Part shown: positions 8,541-18,010 of the stretch, one piece after another
How positions within the stretch are numbered: position 1 is the first letter of the stretch
Layout: each line of letters starts with the position of its first letter
Translations under genes and position numbers: made by a program
NCBI RefSeq assembly: GCF_049056525.1
Contig: NZ_JBHUPT010000017.1
Coordinates: 1 to 64,000, forward strand
Direction: 5' to 3'
From: Leisingera coralii
GTDB taxonomy: Bacteria > Pseudomonadota > Alphaproteobacteria > Rhodobacterales > Rhodobacteraceae
DNA length: 64,000 nucleotides
Notes under the pieces: model-generated
The model's database searches: none
Told to the model about the DNA's origin: nothing
What the model saw: the letters and a program-made list of their open reading frames with translations, nothing else

Positions 8541-8980
8541 GAGACTGATTCGCTCCCCATGTCAAATTTTGCCGCAATTTTGGGCGGATTCTTCGTATTC
8601 AGGCCGGTTTCCGGGCGGCTCCTGCGCCGGGCTGCATGACGCATCCAGCGGGCGCGGCTGGACGGATTTTCCAGAACCTCCGCAATACTTTGCGCCGCAT
8701 TCGAAGGCACCCGGCCCGTCACCTGCCCGCCTGCGCGGACACAAAGCCCCTGCCCTGTCCGGGAGATCTCCACCACCGGGGAAAAGCCGCGCAAGGATTG
8801 CAACTGCCGCCACATGTCCTGCCGGATCTGATGCGCCAGCCGCAGGGGATCAGCGGCAGGCAGCACCGTTTCTGCCACCACATCGAAACGCGCAGGCAGG
8901 CGGCGCGACAGCGTCAGAGCGTCCTCCGTGCGGGTGATATGCCAACGGCTGCGGGGCAAGACTCCAGGATCCCTTTTCAT
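8537..8980 (-). CDS. Hypothetical protein coupled to the exported DUF gene
   Basis: A 147-residue soluble protein starting MKRDPGVLPRSRWHITRTED. It is basic at the C terminus (ARWMRHAARRRSR) and has no signal or membrane segment. The start at 8980 is odd: it falls in the conserved tail (CAGATGAA) of an intergenic repeat that reappears elsewhere in the window, so the gene seems to have recruited the repeat's ATG. It sits 59 bp downstream of pccB and overlaps the next gene by 4 nt. No family recognised. Confidence 0.55.
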   Translation of the reverse strand: MKRDPGVLPRSRWHITRTEDALTLSRRLPARFDVVAETVLPAADPLRLAHQIRQDMWRQLQSLRGFSPVVEISRTGQGLCVRAGGQVTGRVPSNAAQSIAEVLENPSSRARWMRHAARRRSRPETGLNTKNPPKIAAKFDMGSESVS

Positions 8981-9025
8981 CTGGTTAAAAATATCCTCGG
9001 GGGTGCGGGGGCAGACAGCCCCCGC
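8974..9025 (-). repeat. GC hairpin + GGATATTT repeat, copy C
   Basis: Minus-strand element downstream of pccB: hairpin GCGGGGGC/GCCCCCGC (about 9005-9025), then CCCCCGAGGATATTTTTAACCAGATGAA. It matches copies at 33097-33158 and 51412-51530. The final ATG is used as the start of the 147-residue gene. Confidence 0.65.
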
Positions 9026-9039
9026 TGGAACATCCGCCG

Positions 9040-10572
<1,533 letters not shown>

Positions 10573-10636
10573 GGCACATGTCCCCTGTAGATTTCACCGG
10601 GACCATATATTGCGCGCGCAGCAAGCCAAAGGTAAT

Positions 10637-10677
10637 TTTCGCAAATTTGCAAACCGTTTGCATATGATGTTAGCAAA
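10637..10677 (-). promoter_or_regulatory. Cluster of TTTGCAAA-type PccR (ScfR) boxes upstream of pccB
   Basis: Four related octamers lie in 41 bp: TTCGCAAA (10638-10645), TTTGCAAA (10646-10653), TTTGCATA (10657-10664) and TTAGCAAA (10670-10677). From memory, PccR of Rhodobacter sphaeroides binds a repeated TTTGCAAA motif upstream of pccB. The same motif precedes pccR here. Probable operator for propionyl-CoA-dependent control of pccB. Confidence 0.75.
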
Positions 10678-10740
10678 TCTGAAAATCAGCAAAGTCCGAG
10701 CGCCGTTTTCCCGCCGCGTGCCGCAGGCGGGACAGCGGAG

Positions 10741-11949
10741 TCAGGCGGCTTTTGCGATATCCGCCATCTGCCGCAACGCCGCCGTCAGCGGCGCCTTGAC
10801 CGGGACGGAGACGCCAAAGGGGTTGTCTTCAACCATGGTGATCACAGGATCGTCCTTGAGGAACTTGAGATACGCGGCGATCTGCGCCAGCAGCGCCTGC
10901 GCCGCTGTCTTGCGGGCATCGCCGGTGGCGGATTTCATCTCGAACAGCGCCTTCATCAGGGCGGTCTGGTTGCCGTCGGTAGCCCCCGCCAGCCCGGCAT
11001 CGGCGATCTGCGCCAGCACCGGGTGGTTCTGTGCCCTCAGCGCGTCCTGCAGGCTGGAGACGCCGCGGTCGACGTCCTCCTTGGCGGCCTGCCAGATTTC
11101 CATCGGGTCGGCCTGGGGCTTCTCCGCCTCTGCCGGGGTGTCCAGGGCAGCGATCAGCGCCTTCAGCCCCTCCGCGGCCTCCGGCAGGGCGCCGGATTTG
11201 AGGGTGGCGGCAATGGCGCGGGCCTGCTCGGCCAGCGGTGCGGCCTGCTCCGGCGGCAGGGCCTTGATCCTGGCTGCCTGCGCTGCCAGCAGCTTGCTCA
11301 GCTTGGCCGCCTGCTCTGACTGCGCCGGGGCCGGTTTGGGCTGCGCCTGAAGCTTGGCAAGCGCCGCCTCCAGCCGGTCGAGCCGGGCAGCGCAGCCGTC
11401 GTGGTCGCCCTGCCCCAGCAGCTTGGCGCTGGCCTTGATTTCCGGTGCGAGCTTGGCCGCGAGCTCAGGATTGCCCAGCGCCTTGACCGTTTCCGCGGCG
11501 GCGGCGATGCGCTGCTTCAACGCTGCTGCCGTTCCGTCATCCGGCTGTTCCGGCGCGCTGGTTTCAGGCAGCTCAGCATCGTCATCGGGCAGGCTGTCCT
11601 CGTCGATGATGCTGCCGTCGGGGCCGACCAGCACCGGCTTGAACTTGACCATGCCTTCGGTTTTAAACTTCTTCTTCAGCTGCTTGACGATGCCCTTGAG
11701 CGGCTTTTCGGGCTGCAGGAAGACCTCGTTTTCCTCCACCCGAAGGGTGCCGAAGCAGGTTTTCTTGATGCCCGGCATCTTCTTCATGTCGCCGCGCATC
11801 ACCTTGCCGGGCTTGCGCAGGTCGATCATCAGGCCGCAGTTTTCCGGCTTGCCCGCCAGGCCGAAGGCAAAGGGCAGCTCCTTGCCGGAAACCTTGGACT
11901 TTTTCAGAAGCTTCAGGACGGCGTCGGAATCAAAAGCCTGGTCTGGCAT
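10741..11949 (-). CDS. Helical protein of the toxin-like operon (402 aa)
   Basis: No known family recognised. Residues 1 to about 115 look like a compact alpha/beta domain (PFAFGLAGKPENC, FGTLRVEENEVFLQPEKPL, KPVLVGPDGSIIDE). An acidic linker follows, then an Ala/Gln-rich, mostly helical region to the end, closing with NPFGVSVPVKAPLTAALRQM. There is no signal peptide or membrane segment. The gene follows the 126-residue gene by 9 nt and has a strong GGAGGA ribosome-binding site, so it is part of the same operon. It could be an adaptor, chaperone or delivery partner for the 924-residue protein. That role is inferred only from gene order and similar composition. Confidence 0.7.
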   Translation of the reverse strand: MPDQAFDSDAVLKLLKKSKVSGKELPFAFGLAGKPENCGLMIDLRKPGKVMRGDMKKMPGIKKTCFGTLRVEENEVFLQPEKPLKGIVKQLKKKFKTEGMVKFKPVLVGPDGSIIDEDSLPDDDAELPETSAPEQPDDGTAAALKQRIAAAAETVKALGNPELAAKLAPEIKASAKLLGQGDHDGCAARLDRLEAALAKLQAQPKPAPAQSEQAAKLSKLLAAQAARIKALPPEQAAPLAEQARAIAATLKSGALPEAAEGLKALIAALDTPAEAEKPQADPMEIWQAAKEDVDRGVSSLQDALRAQNHPVLAQIADAGLAGATDGNQTALMKALFEMKSATGDARKTAAQALLAQIAAYLKFLKDDPVITMVEDNPFGVSVPVKAPLTAALRQMADIAKAA

Positions 11950-11958
11950 GGCATCCTC

Positions 11959-12339
11959 CTAGCTGGCGCCGCTGAAGGCGGCCCAGTCCTCCGCGCTCAT
12001 GTCAACGAACTCCAATTCCGCCTCATCGCCGGGCTCCGACAGCGGCTGATCCGGCCAGATCGTCTCATAGGCGCGGCGGAACAGCGCCTGCAGTTCGGCG
12101 TCGTCAAAGGGATACTGCTGGCCCGCGAACTGGCCGATGCGGCCGCGCGGATTGGCGATCAGAGAGTCGAGCGCCAGCCGCAGCCAGTCGAGGTTTCCGT
12201 CCTTGTGGGCGCGCCTGTGCATGGCGCGGATGTCGGCGTCGAACTGGGCCAGATCGGCCATCGGATCGGGCGCGTTGACGGCCCGGCCCATGGTCAGCAG
12301 CCGCGTGTAGCCAGCAATCAGTTCTTTGCGGATTTTCAT
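11959..12339 (-). CDS. Candidate immunity protein of the toxin-like operon (126 aa)
   Basis: A small, soluble, mostly helical protein with an acidic C terminus (EPGDEAELEFVDMSAEDW) and no signal peptide. Its ATG overlaps the stop of the 924-residue gene (ATGA, 12336-12339). That is the usual arrangement for an immunity protein translated together with its toxin. The acidic surface would suit binding a basic nuclease domain. I do not recognise an immunity family, so the role is inferred from position, size and charge. It could instead be a structural partner of the large helical protein. Confidence 0.65.
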   Translation of the reverse strand: MKIRKELIAGYTRLLTMGRAVNAPDPMADLAQFDADIRAMHRRAHKDGNLDWLRLALDSLIANPRGRIGQFAGQQYPFDDAELQALFRRAYETIWPDQPLSEPGDEAELEFVDMSAEDWAAFSGAS

Positions 12340-15110
12340 GGGATCATGTTCCCCGGATTGGCGTTGGTGTAAGTCTTGGTCTCATTGTCCCAGCCGTCAG
12401 CGACCGGATATTGCTGCATCATCACCCAGCGGCCCGGGATCTCGCTCGGCGCGGTATTGTGCCTCGCCTTGTATTTCTCGAAGTAGTCGGCGTTGTCCTG
12501 GGCCTTTTCCTCGGGGTGGTCCGTCGGGTCGGCGGGAAAGGGAGTGGTTTCGGCGGGCAGCTTGGCCGGTTCCCAGATGAAGTTCACATAGGCGCGGGTC
12601 AGCCCCTCGATCTCCTCAAAGCTCTCATAGGTCTTGTCGGGGATCGGCTCGCCATTGTCGTCGAGGCGCACGTGCTTCTTGTGGCCGACAAAGGCCTTGT
12701 CGATCGGGCGGCCGTGCTCGACGGTGCAGTCGAAGTTTTCCTCCGGCCAGTCCAGCGGATCGCCGGAGACATCCATTTTGGTATCATCAATGTTGATGCC
12801 CTTGCCCGAGGCCGCCTGGGCCGCCAGTTCGCGGCCTGCCAGCCAGTCCTGCGGGCTGTGGAACTTGGAGGAGGCGCCGGTGTAGGAGCGCTCATCTTCG
12901 GTTTTTGCATTCGGTGGCTTGCCCGTCTTGAGGCGCTGGATCAGGTCCTCGTCACTGACGTCCGGGCCGTGGCGGTCCAGCGAGTGGCCCGCGTTGCTGT
13001 CGACGCCGTCCTTTGCCTCGCAGCCCTCGGCCGCTTCCTTGCACAGCGCCTGCAGGTCGGTGCGGATGCCGTCGAAAGCGGTCTTGGCCTTGGGGAAGTC
13101 GGGCTTCTTCGCCTCTTCCTCAGCCGCCGCGACCCGCTCCTTGAAGGGCGTCAGCTTGCCGGCCTCCGTGCCGGCCCGCTCCAGCGCCTTGAGGATGCCC
13201 TGGACCTGAAACCGCGCCGTGGCCATCGGCTTGGCCTGCTGCAGCAGCTTTTGGTGGGTGTCCAGCAACAGGAAAGCGTCGCCGTATTCCTTGTCATTGT
13301 CCGCCCGGTCCGTGGCGGTCTTCAGTGACGCATCCAGCGCATCCTCTGCCGGTGCCAGCTTGAGGTATTTTTTGGTCCGGTTGTGCTCTTTCTGAACCTT
13401 GGCCAGCTTGGCGCGGTAGTCCGCCATGGCCAGCACCAGGTCCATGTAATCGGCCCCGTCCAGCACCGCCTGCAGGTCGCTGGCAGCCTTGGCCGGATCG
13501 CCGCCGCGGGCGGTGGCCTCTGCCGCCTTGACCGCCGCGTCGAGCGGGCCGGTCAGCTCATCCGCGTCACCGGGCAGCACCGCCAGAAGGTCCTGCGCGG
13601 CCTGCCGGGTGTCCAGGTAAGCGGGCATCGCGCGCAGCAGCGCCAGCGCCCCGGGAACCGCGGCCACCGCCTCCGGATATTTCTGCGCGGCAAGGGCATC
13701 GCTCACCGGCTTCTGGAAATCATAGCCGGAAGCTGCTGGATACTGGCCCAGGATCTGCGCCATCTCGCGCCGCTCATCGACAACCTTCATGAGTTGGAAC
13801 AGCGCATTGAGCTTGACGTGGTACTGCGGCGCGCCGGCGTCCTTGTCAAAGTTCCCCGCATCCGCCAGCACCTTATGCGCGTCCCATGTGGCGGTGAGGT
13901 CGGACAGCTCAGGCTCCGCCAGGACCTTTTTGAGGGCCTCGTATTTCTTCTCCAGCGCCTTGACGATCTGCTTGGAGCGGCTCTGGCGCATCAGCACGCG
14001 GTTGGCCTTTTCCCAGACCTTCAAATCCGCCATTGCCCCGGCGGGATTGTTGGTGCCCTTGAATTTCTGCTTGGCATCGGCAGCGGCCAGGGCATCGCGG
14101 AACCCCTTGTCCGCCTTCAGCGACGCATCGAAGGTGCGCATGTAGCGGGCCAGCGCGCTGCGGTCCGGGGAGCTATAGTTGATCAGCTCCTGCAGCAGGG
14201 CCTCAGCTTCGGTGAACTTCTGTTCCTTATAGGCCTTTTTCTTGGCGTTCTTCAGGTGGTTGCGGTAATCCTTTGCATCCGGGACCATGCTGGACAGGAT
14301 GAAATCGCAGCGGTCATGGGTGTTTGCCATGTAGTCCGCCAGAAGCGCGTCAAAGCTGAGCGCCTTGGCCATATCGCCCTCGTCGCCGAGGTTGGCCTTC
14401 CAGCCCTCCAGCGCCGTTTGGGCGGCGCCGAAATCGCCGGCCTTGGAATGCCCGGCTGCGGTTTTCATTCTGGCGCCGCGGTCGGCCTCTGCCGTGTTCT
14501 TGGCGCCGCCGCTCATCGCGGCAATCAGCGAGAGCGTGCTGCGGGTCCAGTTGTCGAAGTAGAGGCCATAGGTATTGGCGGCCTCCGCCTTGGCGGTGAT
14601 GTCCTTGGCCTGCGCCTCCACTGCCTCGAAATCAGAGGCTGAGACAGCGGCGGCCATCGCCTTGTGCGCCGCCTTGATCAGCCCTTCGAGATAGGTGAAG
14701 GCGCCCTGATCCAGCGTGTCGCGCACGGCGGCGAATTTCGCCTCCGCCGCCGCGAGAGCGGCCTGCGCCTTGTCCCGGGCCGCCGCGGTTGCGAGCTGAG
14801 CGGCGATCTGGGTGGACAATTCCTGGATATCGCTGTCGATCTGATCGAAGGCATCCACCCCGCCTGCGCCGAGGATTTCCTTTTTCAGCGCCTTGCGCCC
14901 GCCCGCCAGGCTGCGCCGGGCGCCGGAGCTGAGGGCGGCGGGGATGGAGATCTTGGCCAGTTCCGCCAGCGCCGCCTTGCGCCGGTTCTCAAGTTCCTCG
15001 TCTCCGGCGTCCGGCGGGTCCGGCATGGTCCAGGCCTTGATGGCATAAAACCGTTCGGCCCATTGGCGGATGGCCGGGTTGTTGGCAAGCGGATCCGGGG
15101 TATTGGCCAT
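12336..15110 (-). CDS. Large helical protein with C-terminal RNase-toxin-like domain (924 aa)
   Basis: Residues 1 to about 700 are almost entirely charged, Ala/Lys/Glu-rich helices with no signal peptide or membrane segment, reading like a repetitive scaffold. From about residue 708 the character changes: GHSLDRHG, then DEDLIQRLKTG, GASSKFHS and, near the end, RWVMMQQYPV. The order H-x3-RH, L-x-R-L, A-S-S-x-F, late Y-P recalls the C-terminal RNase domains of CdiA-type and other polymorphic toxins (RNase A-like CdiA-CT, Pfam RNAse_A_bac). Candidate active residues are His709, Arg713/His714 and Tyr901. The ATG at 15110 has a GAGGTG ribosome-binding site. It leads an operon with the 126- and 402-residue genes. 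The toxin call is an inference. Confidence 0.65.
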   Translation of the reverse strand: MANTPDPLANNPAIRQWAERFYAIKAWTMPDPPDAGDEELENRRKAALAELAKISIPAALSSGARRSLAGGRKALKKEILGAGGVDAFDQIDSDIQELSTQIAAQLATAAARDKAQAALAAAEAKFAAVRDTLDQGAFTYLEGLIKAAHKAMAAAVSASDFEAVEAQAKDITAKAEAANTYGLYFDNWTRSTLSLIAAMSGGAKNTAEADRGARMKTAAGHSKAGDFGAAQTALEGWKANLGDEGDMAKALSFDALLADYMANTHDRCDFILSSMVPDAKDYRNHLKNAKKKAYKEQKFTEAEALLQELINYSSPDRSALARYMRTFDASLKADKGFRDALAAADAKQKFKGTNNPAGAMADLKVWEKANRVLMRQSRSKQIVKALEKKYEALKKVLAEPELSDLTATWDAHKVLADAGNFDKDAGAPQYHVKLNALFQLMKVVDERREMAQILGQYPAASGYDFQKPVSDALAAQKYPEAVAAVPGALALLRAMPAYLDTRQAAQDLLAVLPGDADELTGPLDAAVKAAEATARGGDPAKAASDLQAVLDGADYMDLVLAMADYRAKLAKVQKEHNRTKKYLKLAPAEDALDASLKTATDRADNDKEYGDAFLLLDTHQKLLQQAKPMATARFQVQGILKALERAGTEAGKLTPFKERVAAAEEEAKKPDFPKAKTAFDGIRTDLQALCKEAAEGCEAKDGVDSNAGHSLDRHGPDVSDEDLIQRLKTGKPPNAKTEDERSYTGASSKFHSPQDWLAGRELAAQAASGKGINIDDTKMDVSGDPLDWPEENFDCTVEHGRPIDKAFVGHKKHVRLDDNGEPIPDKTYESFEEIEGLTRAYVNFIWEPAKLPAETTPFPADPTDHPEEKAQDNADYFEKYKARHNTAPSEIPGRWVMMQQYPVADGWDNETKTYTNANPGNMIP

Positions 15111-15291
15111 GTATCACCTCAACACAACAAAGGGGCGGCCTTGGGGAAATGCGCGAAAACATGCACTGCCTAGGCAACCATAGGTGACGGCTCGAAATTC
15201 ATGCAAGGGTATTCTGACGCTGCGGCAAGCCTGTGCGCAGCCGCGCAGAGGATTGATGGACAACCGCCCCGGACTGCTCTAACCCGATGGT

Positions 15292-16503
15292 ATGTCCACA
15301 TATAATACCCGCGTGTCCGGACAGCGGACGCCCCCGCGCATTTTCACCCTGATCCTGCTCGCCGGCCTGTCGGCGCTTGGCATGAACCTGCATCTGCCGT
15401 CGCTGGCGGGCATGTCCGAGTATTACGCGGTCGAATACCGGGTGATGCAGCTGTCGGTGGCGCTGTACCTGGCGGGCAATGCGGTGGTGCAGATCTTTGT
15501 CGGGCCGATCTCCGACCAGATGGGGCGGCGGCCGGTCATTCTGGGCAGCATCGTGCTGTTCCTGCTGGCGACGCTGGGCTGCATCTATGCGCCGACGGCC
15601 GAAGTGTTCCTGATGTTCCGGGTTGCGCAAACGGCGGTGGCGGCCACCATGGTGCTGAGCCGCGCCGCGGTGCGCGACATGTATGACACCAACGAGGCCG
15701 CCAGCATGATCGGCTATGTCACCATGGGCATGGCGGTGGTGCCGATGATCGGCCCGGCGATCGGCGGTTTCCTGGATCAGTGGATGGGCTGGCAGGCCAA
15801 TTTCTGGCTGCTGTTCCTGGTGGGTGCGGCGACGCTGGCGATCACCTTCACCGACTTTGGCGAGACCGCGCACAAGAGCGGCAAGACGCTGATGGCGCAG
15901 TTCCGCGAATATCCGGAGCTGCTGCGTTCGCCGCGGTTCTGGGGGTATTCGCTGTCCTCGGGCCTCGCCTCCGGCGCGTTCTTTGCCTATCTGGGCGGCG
16001 CGCCATTTGTCGGCACCGAAGTTTACGGGCTGAGCACCGCGGAACTGGGTGTCTGGTTCTCGGCGCCTGCGGTGGGGTATTTTGCCGGCAACTTCGTCTC
16101 CGGGCGTTATTCCACCCGGCTGGGGGTCAACCGCATGGTCCTGTGGGGCTGCATCATCAATGGCGGCGGGGTGCTGCTGTCGCTGCTGATTGCAATGGCG
16201 GGGGCGGACAGCGTGTTCACCTTCTTTGGCCTCATGTGTTTTGTCGGGCTGGGCAACGGCATGGCGATCCCCAATGCCACTGCCGGCGCGATTTCCGTCC
16301 GCCCGCATCTGGCGGGCACGGCCTCCGGCCTCAGCGGTGCGATCATGATTGGCGCGGGCGCCGCGCTCAGCGCCTTTGCCGGGATGCTGCTGGTGCCGGG
16401 ATCCACCGCGGTGCCGCTGCTGGCGATCATGTTCGGCACCGCCACCTGCGGGCTGGTTGCAATCCTGCTGGTGGTCTGGCGGGAGCGGCAGATCGGCGCA
16501 TAA
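15292..16503 (+). CDS. Bcr/CflA-type MFS drug exporter
   Basis: A 403-residue inner-membrane protein with about twelve hydrophobic segments and no soluble domains. The region GPISDQMGRRPVILGS after the second segment is the MFS loop 2-3 signature (G-x-x-x-D-x-x-G-R-R). The N-terminal LPSLAGMSEYYAVEYRVMQLSVALYL is typical of the Bcr/CflA branch, proton-driven exporters of chloramphenicol/bicyclomycin-like compounds. The substrate here is unknown. It is divergent from the toxin-like operon (181-bp gap) and 75 bp ahead of pccR on the same strand. Confidence 0.88.
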   Translation: MSTYNTRVSGQRTPPRIFTLILLAGLSALGMNLHLPSLAGMSEYYAVEYRVMQLSVALYLAGNAVVQIFVGPISDQMGRRPVILGSIVLFLLATLGCIYAPTAEVFLMFRVAQTAVAATMVLSRAAVRDMYDTNEAASMIGYVTMGMAVVPMIGPAIGGFLDQWMGWQANFWLLFLVGAATLAITFTDFGETAHKSGKTLMAQFREYPELLRSPRFWGYSLSSGLASGAFFAYLGGAPFVGTEVYGLSTAELGVWFSAPAVGYFAGNFVSGRYSTRLGVNRMVLWGCIINGGGVLLSLLIAMAGADSVFTFFGLMCFVGLGNGMAIPNATAGAISVRPHLAGTASGLSGAIMIGAGAALSAFAGMLLVPGSTAVPLLAIMFGTATCGLVAILLVVWRERQIGA

Positions 16504-16530
16504 CAATCGCCGGAGGCTTGCGGGGCGCCT

Positions 16531-16568
16531 TTTGCAATTATACTCTTCGCAGGAGTTCGATTTGCAAA
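16531..16568 (+). promoter_or_regulatory. TTTGCAAA-type boxes upstream of pccR
   Basis: TTTGCAAT (16531-16538), a weaker TTCGCAGG (16546-16553) and TTTGCAAA (16561-16568) are spaced exactly 15 bp apart, ending 10 nt before the pccR ATG. They match the boxes ahead of pccB and suggest that PccR controls its own gene. The downstream box could block the ribosome-binding region or promoter. Confidence 0.65.
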
Positions 16569-16578
16569 GGCGCACCCG

Positions 16579-17967
16579 ATGGCCACCCAGAAACTTTACG
16601 CCGGCGCCAAGCTGCGCGAGATGCGGCAGCGGCTGGAGCTGACGCAGAAGGATTTTGCCGCCAAGCTGGGCGTCTCCCTGCCCTATCTGAACCAGATGGA
16701 GAACAACAACCGCCCGGTGTCGACCACGGTGGTGCTGGCGCTGGCGCAGGAGTTCGGCATGGATGTGACCGAGCTGAGCGCCGGTGACAGCGAGCGGCTG
16801 GTCAGCGACATGCGCGAGGCGATGGCGGATCCGGTGTTTGCCGATGATGCGCCGCCGCTGGCGGACCTGCGGCTGACGGCATCGAACGCCCCGGCGCTGG
16901 CGCGGGCGTTTCTGACCCTGCACCAGGCCTACCGCCAGACCCACGAGCGCCTCGCCTCATTGGATGAAGCGCTGGGGCGGGAGGATGCGCGCATCCAGGC
17001 CTCCCCTTGGGAAGAGGTGCGGGATTTCTTCCACTATTGCGACAACTACATCGACGCGGTCGACCGCGCGGCGGAGCATTTTGCCGCCACCAGCGATATC
17101 CGCGCTGCAGCTGTGGCAGAGCTGGAGCGCGGCGGCGTTGTCGTGAAGCAGACCGAGATGGAGGGGCTGCGCCACTATGATGCGGAGGCGGGCGTGCTGC
17201 ATCTGTCCAACCGCTCCGCGCCGCAGACGCAGCTGTTCCAGATGCTGCTGCAAGTTGCCCTGTTGCGGCAGAACCAGCTGCTGGAAGCGACGCTGGATTT
17301 TGCAAAGTTCCAGAGCGAGGAGGCCCGCGCCATCGCCAAGATCGGCCTTGCCAACTACTTCGCCGGGGCCGCCCTGATGCCCTACACAAGGTTTCTGGAG
17401 GCGGCGCAGGCCTGCCGCCACGACCTGGAGCTCTTGTCGATCCGCTTTGGCGCCTCAATCGAGCAGATTGCGCACAGGCTCTCGACCATGCAGCGGCCCG
17501 GCGCCAAGGGGGTGCCGTTCTTTTTCGTGCGGGTCGATCAGGCGGGCACCATCACCAAGCGTCACTCGGCCACGCGGCTGCAGTTCGCCCGCTTTGGCGG
17601 TGCCTGCCCGTTGTGGAACGTGCACCGGGCGTTTGAGACCCCGGGCCGGTTCCTGCGCCAGCTGGCGGAGACGCCGGACGGGGTGCGCTATATCTCGCTG
17701 GCGCGGGACGTGTCCAAGCCCGGCGGCTCCTTTGGCGCGCCGGTCAGGCGCTATGCGATTGCGCTGGGATGCGAGGTGCGCCATGCGGACGCGCTGGTCT
17801 ATGCGGACGGGCTGGATGTGAGCCAGGACAGCGCCTATGAGCCGATCGGCATTTCCTGCCGCATCTGCGAGCGCAAGGACTGCCACCAGCGCTCTGTCCC
17901 GCCGCTGGAGCGGCGGCTGACCATCAATACCGACCAGCGTGGCGTGCTGCCCTATGAGGTGAGCTGA
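16579..17967 (+). CDS. pccR: PccR-like short-chain acyl-CoA responsive regulator (ScfR family)
   Basis: A 462-residue transcription regulator of the XRE/ScfR type (COG3800). A helix-turn-helix occupies about residues 8-60 (LREMRQRLELTQKDFAAKLGVS...MENNNRPVS). A middle region of IrrE-like character follows, then a C-terminal domain with the cysteine/histidine cluster CRICERKDCHQRS, as in DUF2083. In Rhodobacter sphaeroides the homologue senses propionyl-CoA and controls pccB. The ortholog call rests on the architecture, on the presence of pccB/pccA/mutase in the window, and on TTTGCAAA boxes ahead of both pccB and this gene. RamB and MccR are other ScfR members, but the context favours PccR. 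Confidence 0.87.
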   Translation: MATQKLYAGAKLREMRQRLELTQKDFAAKLGVSLPYLNQMENNNRPVSTTVVLALAQEFGMDVTELSAGDSERLVSDMREAMADPVFADDAPPLADLRLTASNAPALARAFLTLHQAYRQTHERLASLDEALGREDARIQASPWEEVRDFFHYCDNYIDAVDRAAEHFAATSDIRAAAVAELERGGVVVKQTEMEGLRHYDAEAGVLHLSNRSAPQTQLFQMLLQVALLRQNQLLEATLDFAKFQSEEARAIAKIGLANYFAGAALMPYTRFLEAAQACRHDLELLSIRFGASIEQIAHRLSTMQRPGAKGVPFFFVRVDQAGTITKRHSATRLQFARFGGACPLWNVHRAFETPGRFLRQLAETPDGVRYISLARDVSKPGGSFGAPVRRYAIALGCEVRHADALVYADGLDVSQDSAYEPIGISCRICERKDCHQRSVPPLERRLTINTDQRGVLPYEVS

Positions 17968-17968
17968 G
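17949..17968 (+). repeat. Imperfect 20-bp direct repeat, copy 1 (end of pccR)
   Basis: The last bases of pccR are 18/20 identical to 18867-18886, with GGCCCGCG following within a few bases in both. The two copies flank the broken patatin-like gene. Confidence 0.5.
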
Positions 17969-18010
17969 CTGCGGCTGGCCCGCGTGGGCTGCGCGTCCTA
18001 GGTTAGGGTC

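Noticed and set aside
13383..14642. 419-codon plus-strand ORF inside the 924-residue gene
   Set aside because: Antisense frame without motifs; the minus-strand gene has a good ribosome-binding site and is in an operon.
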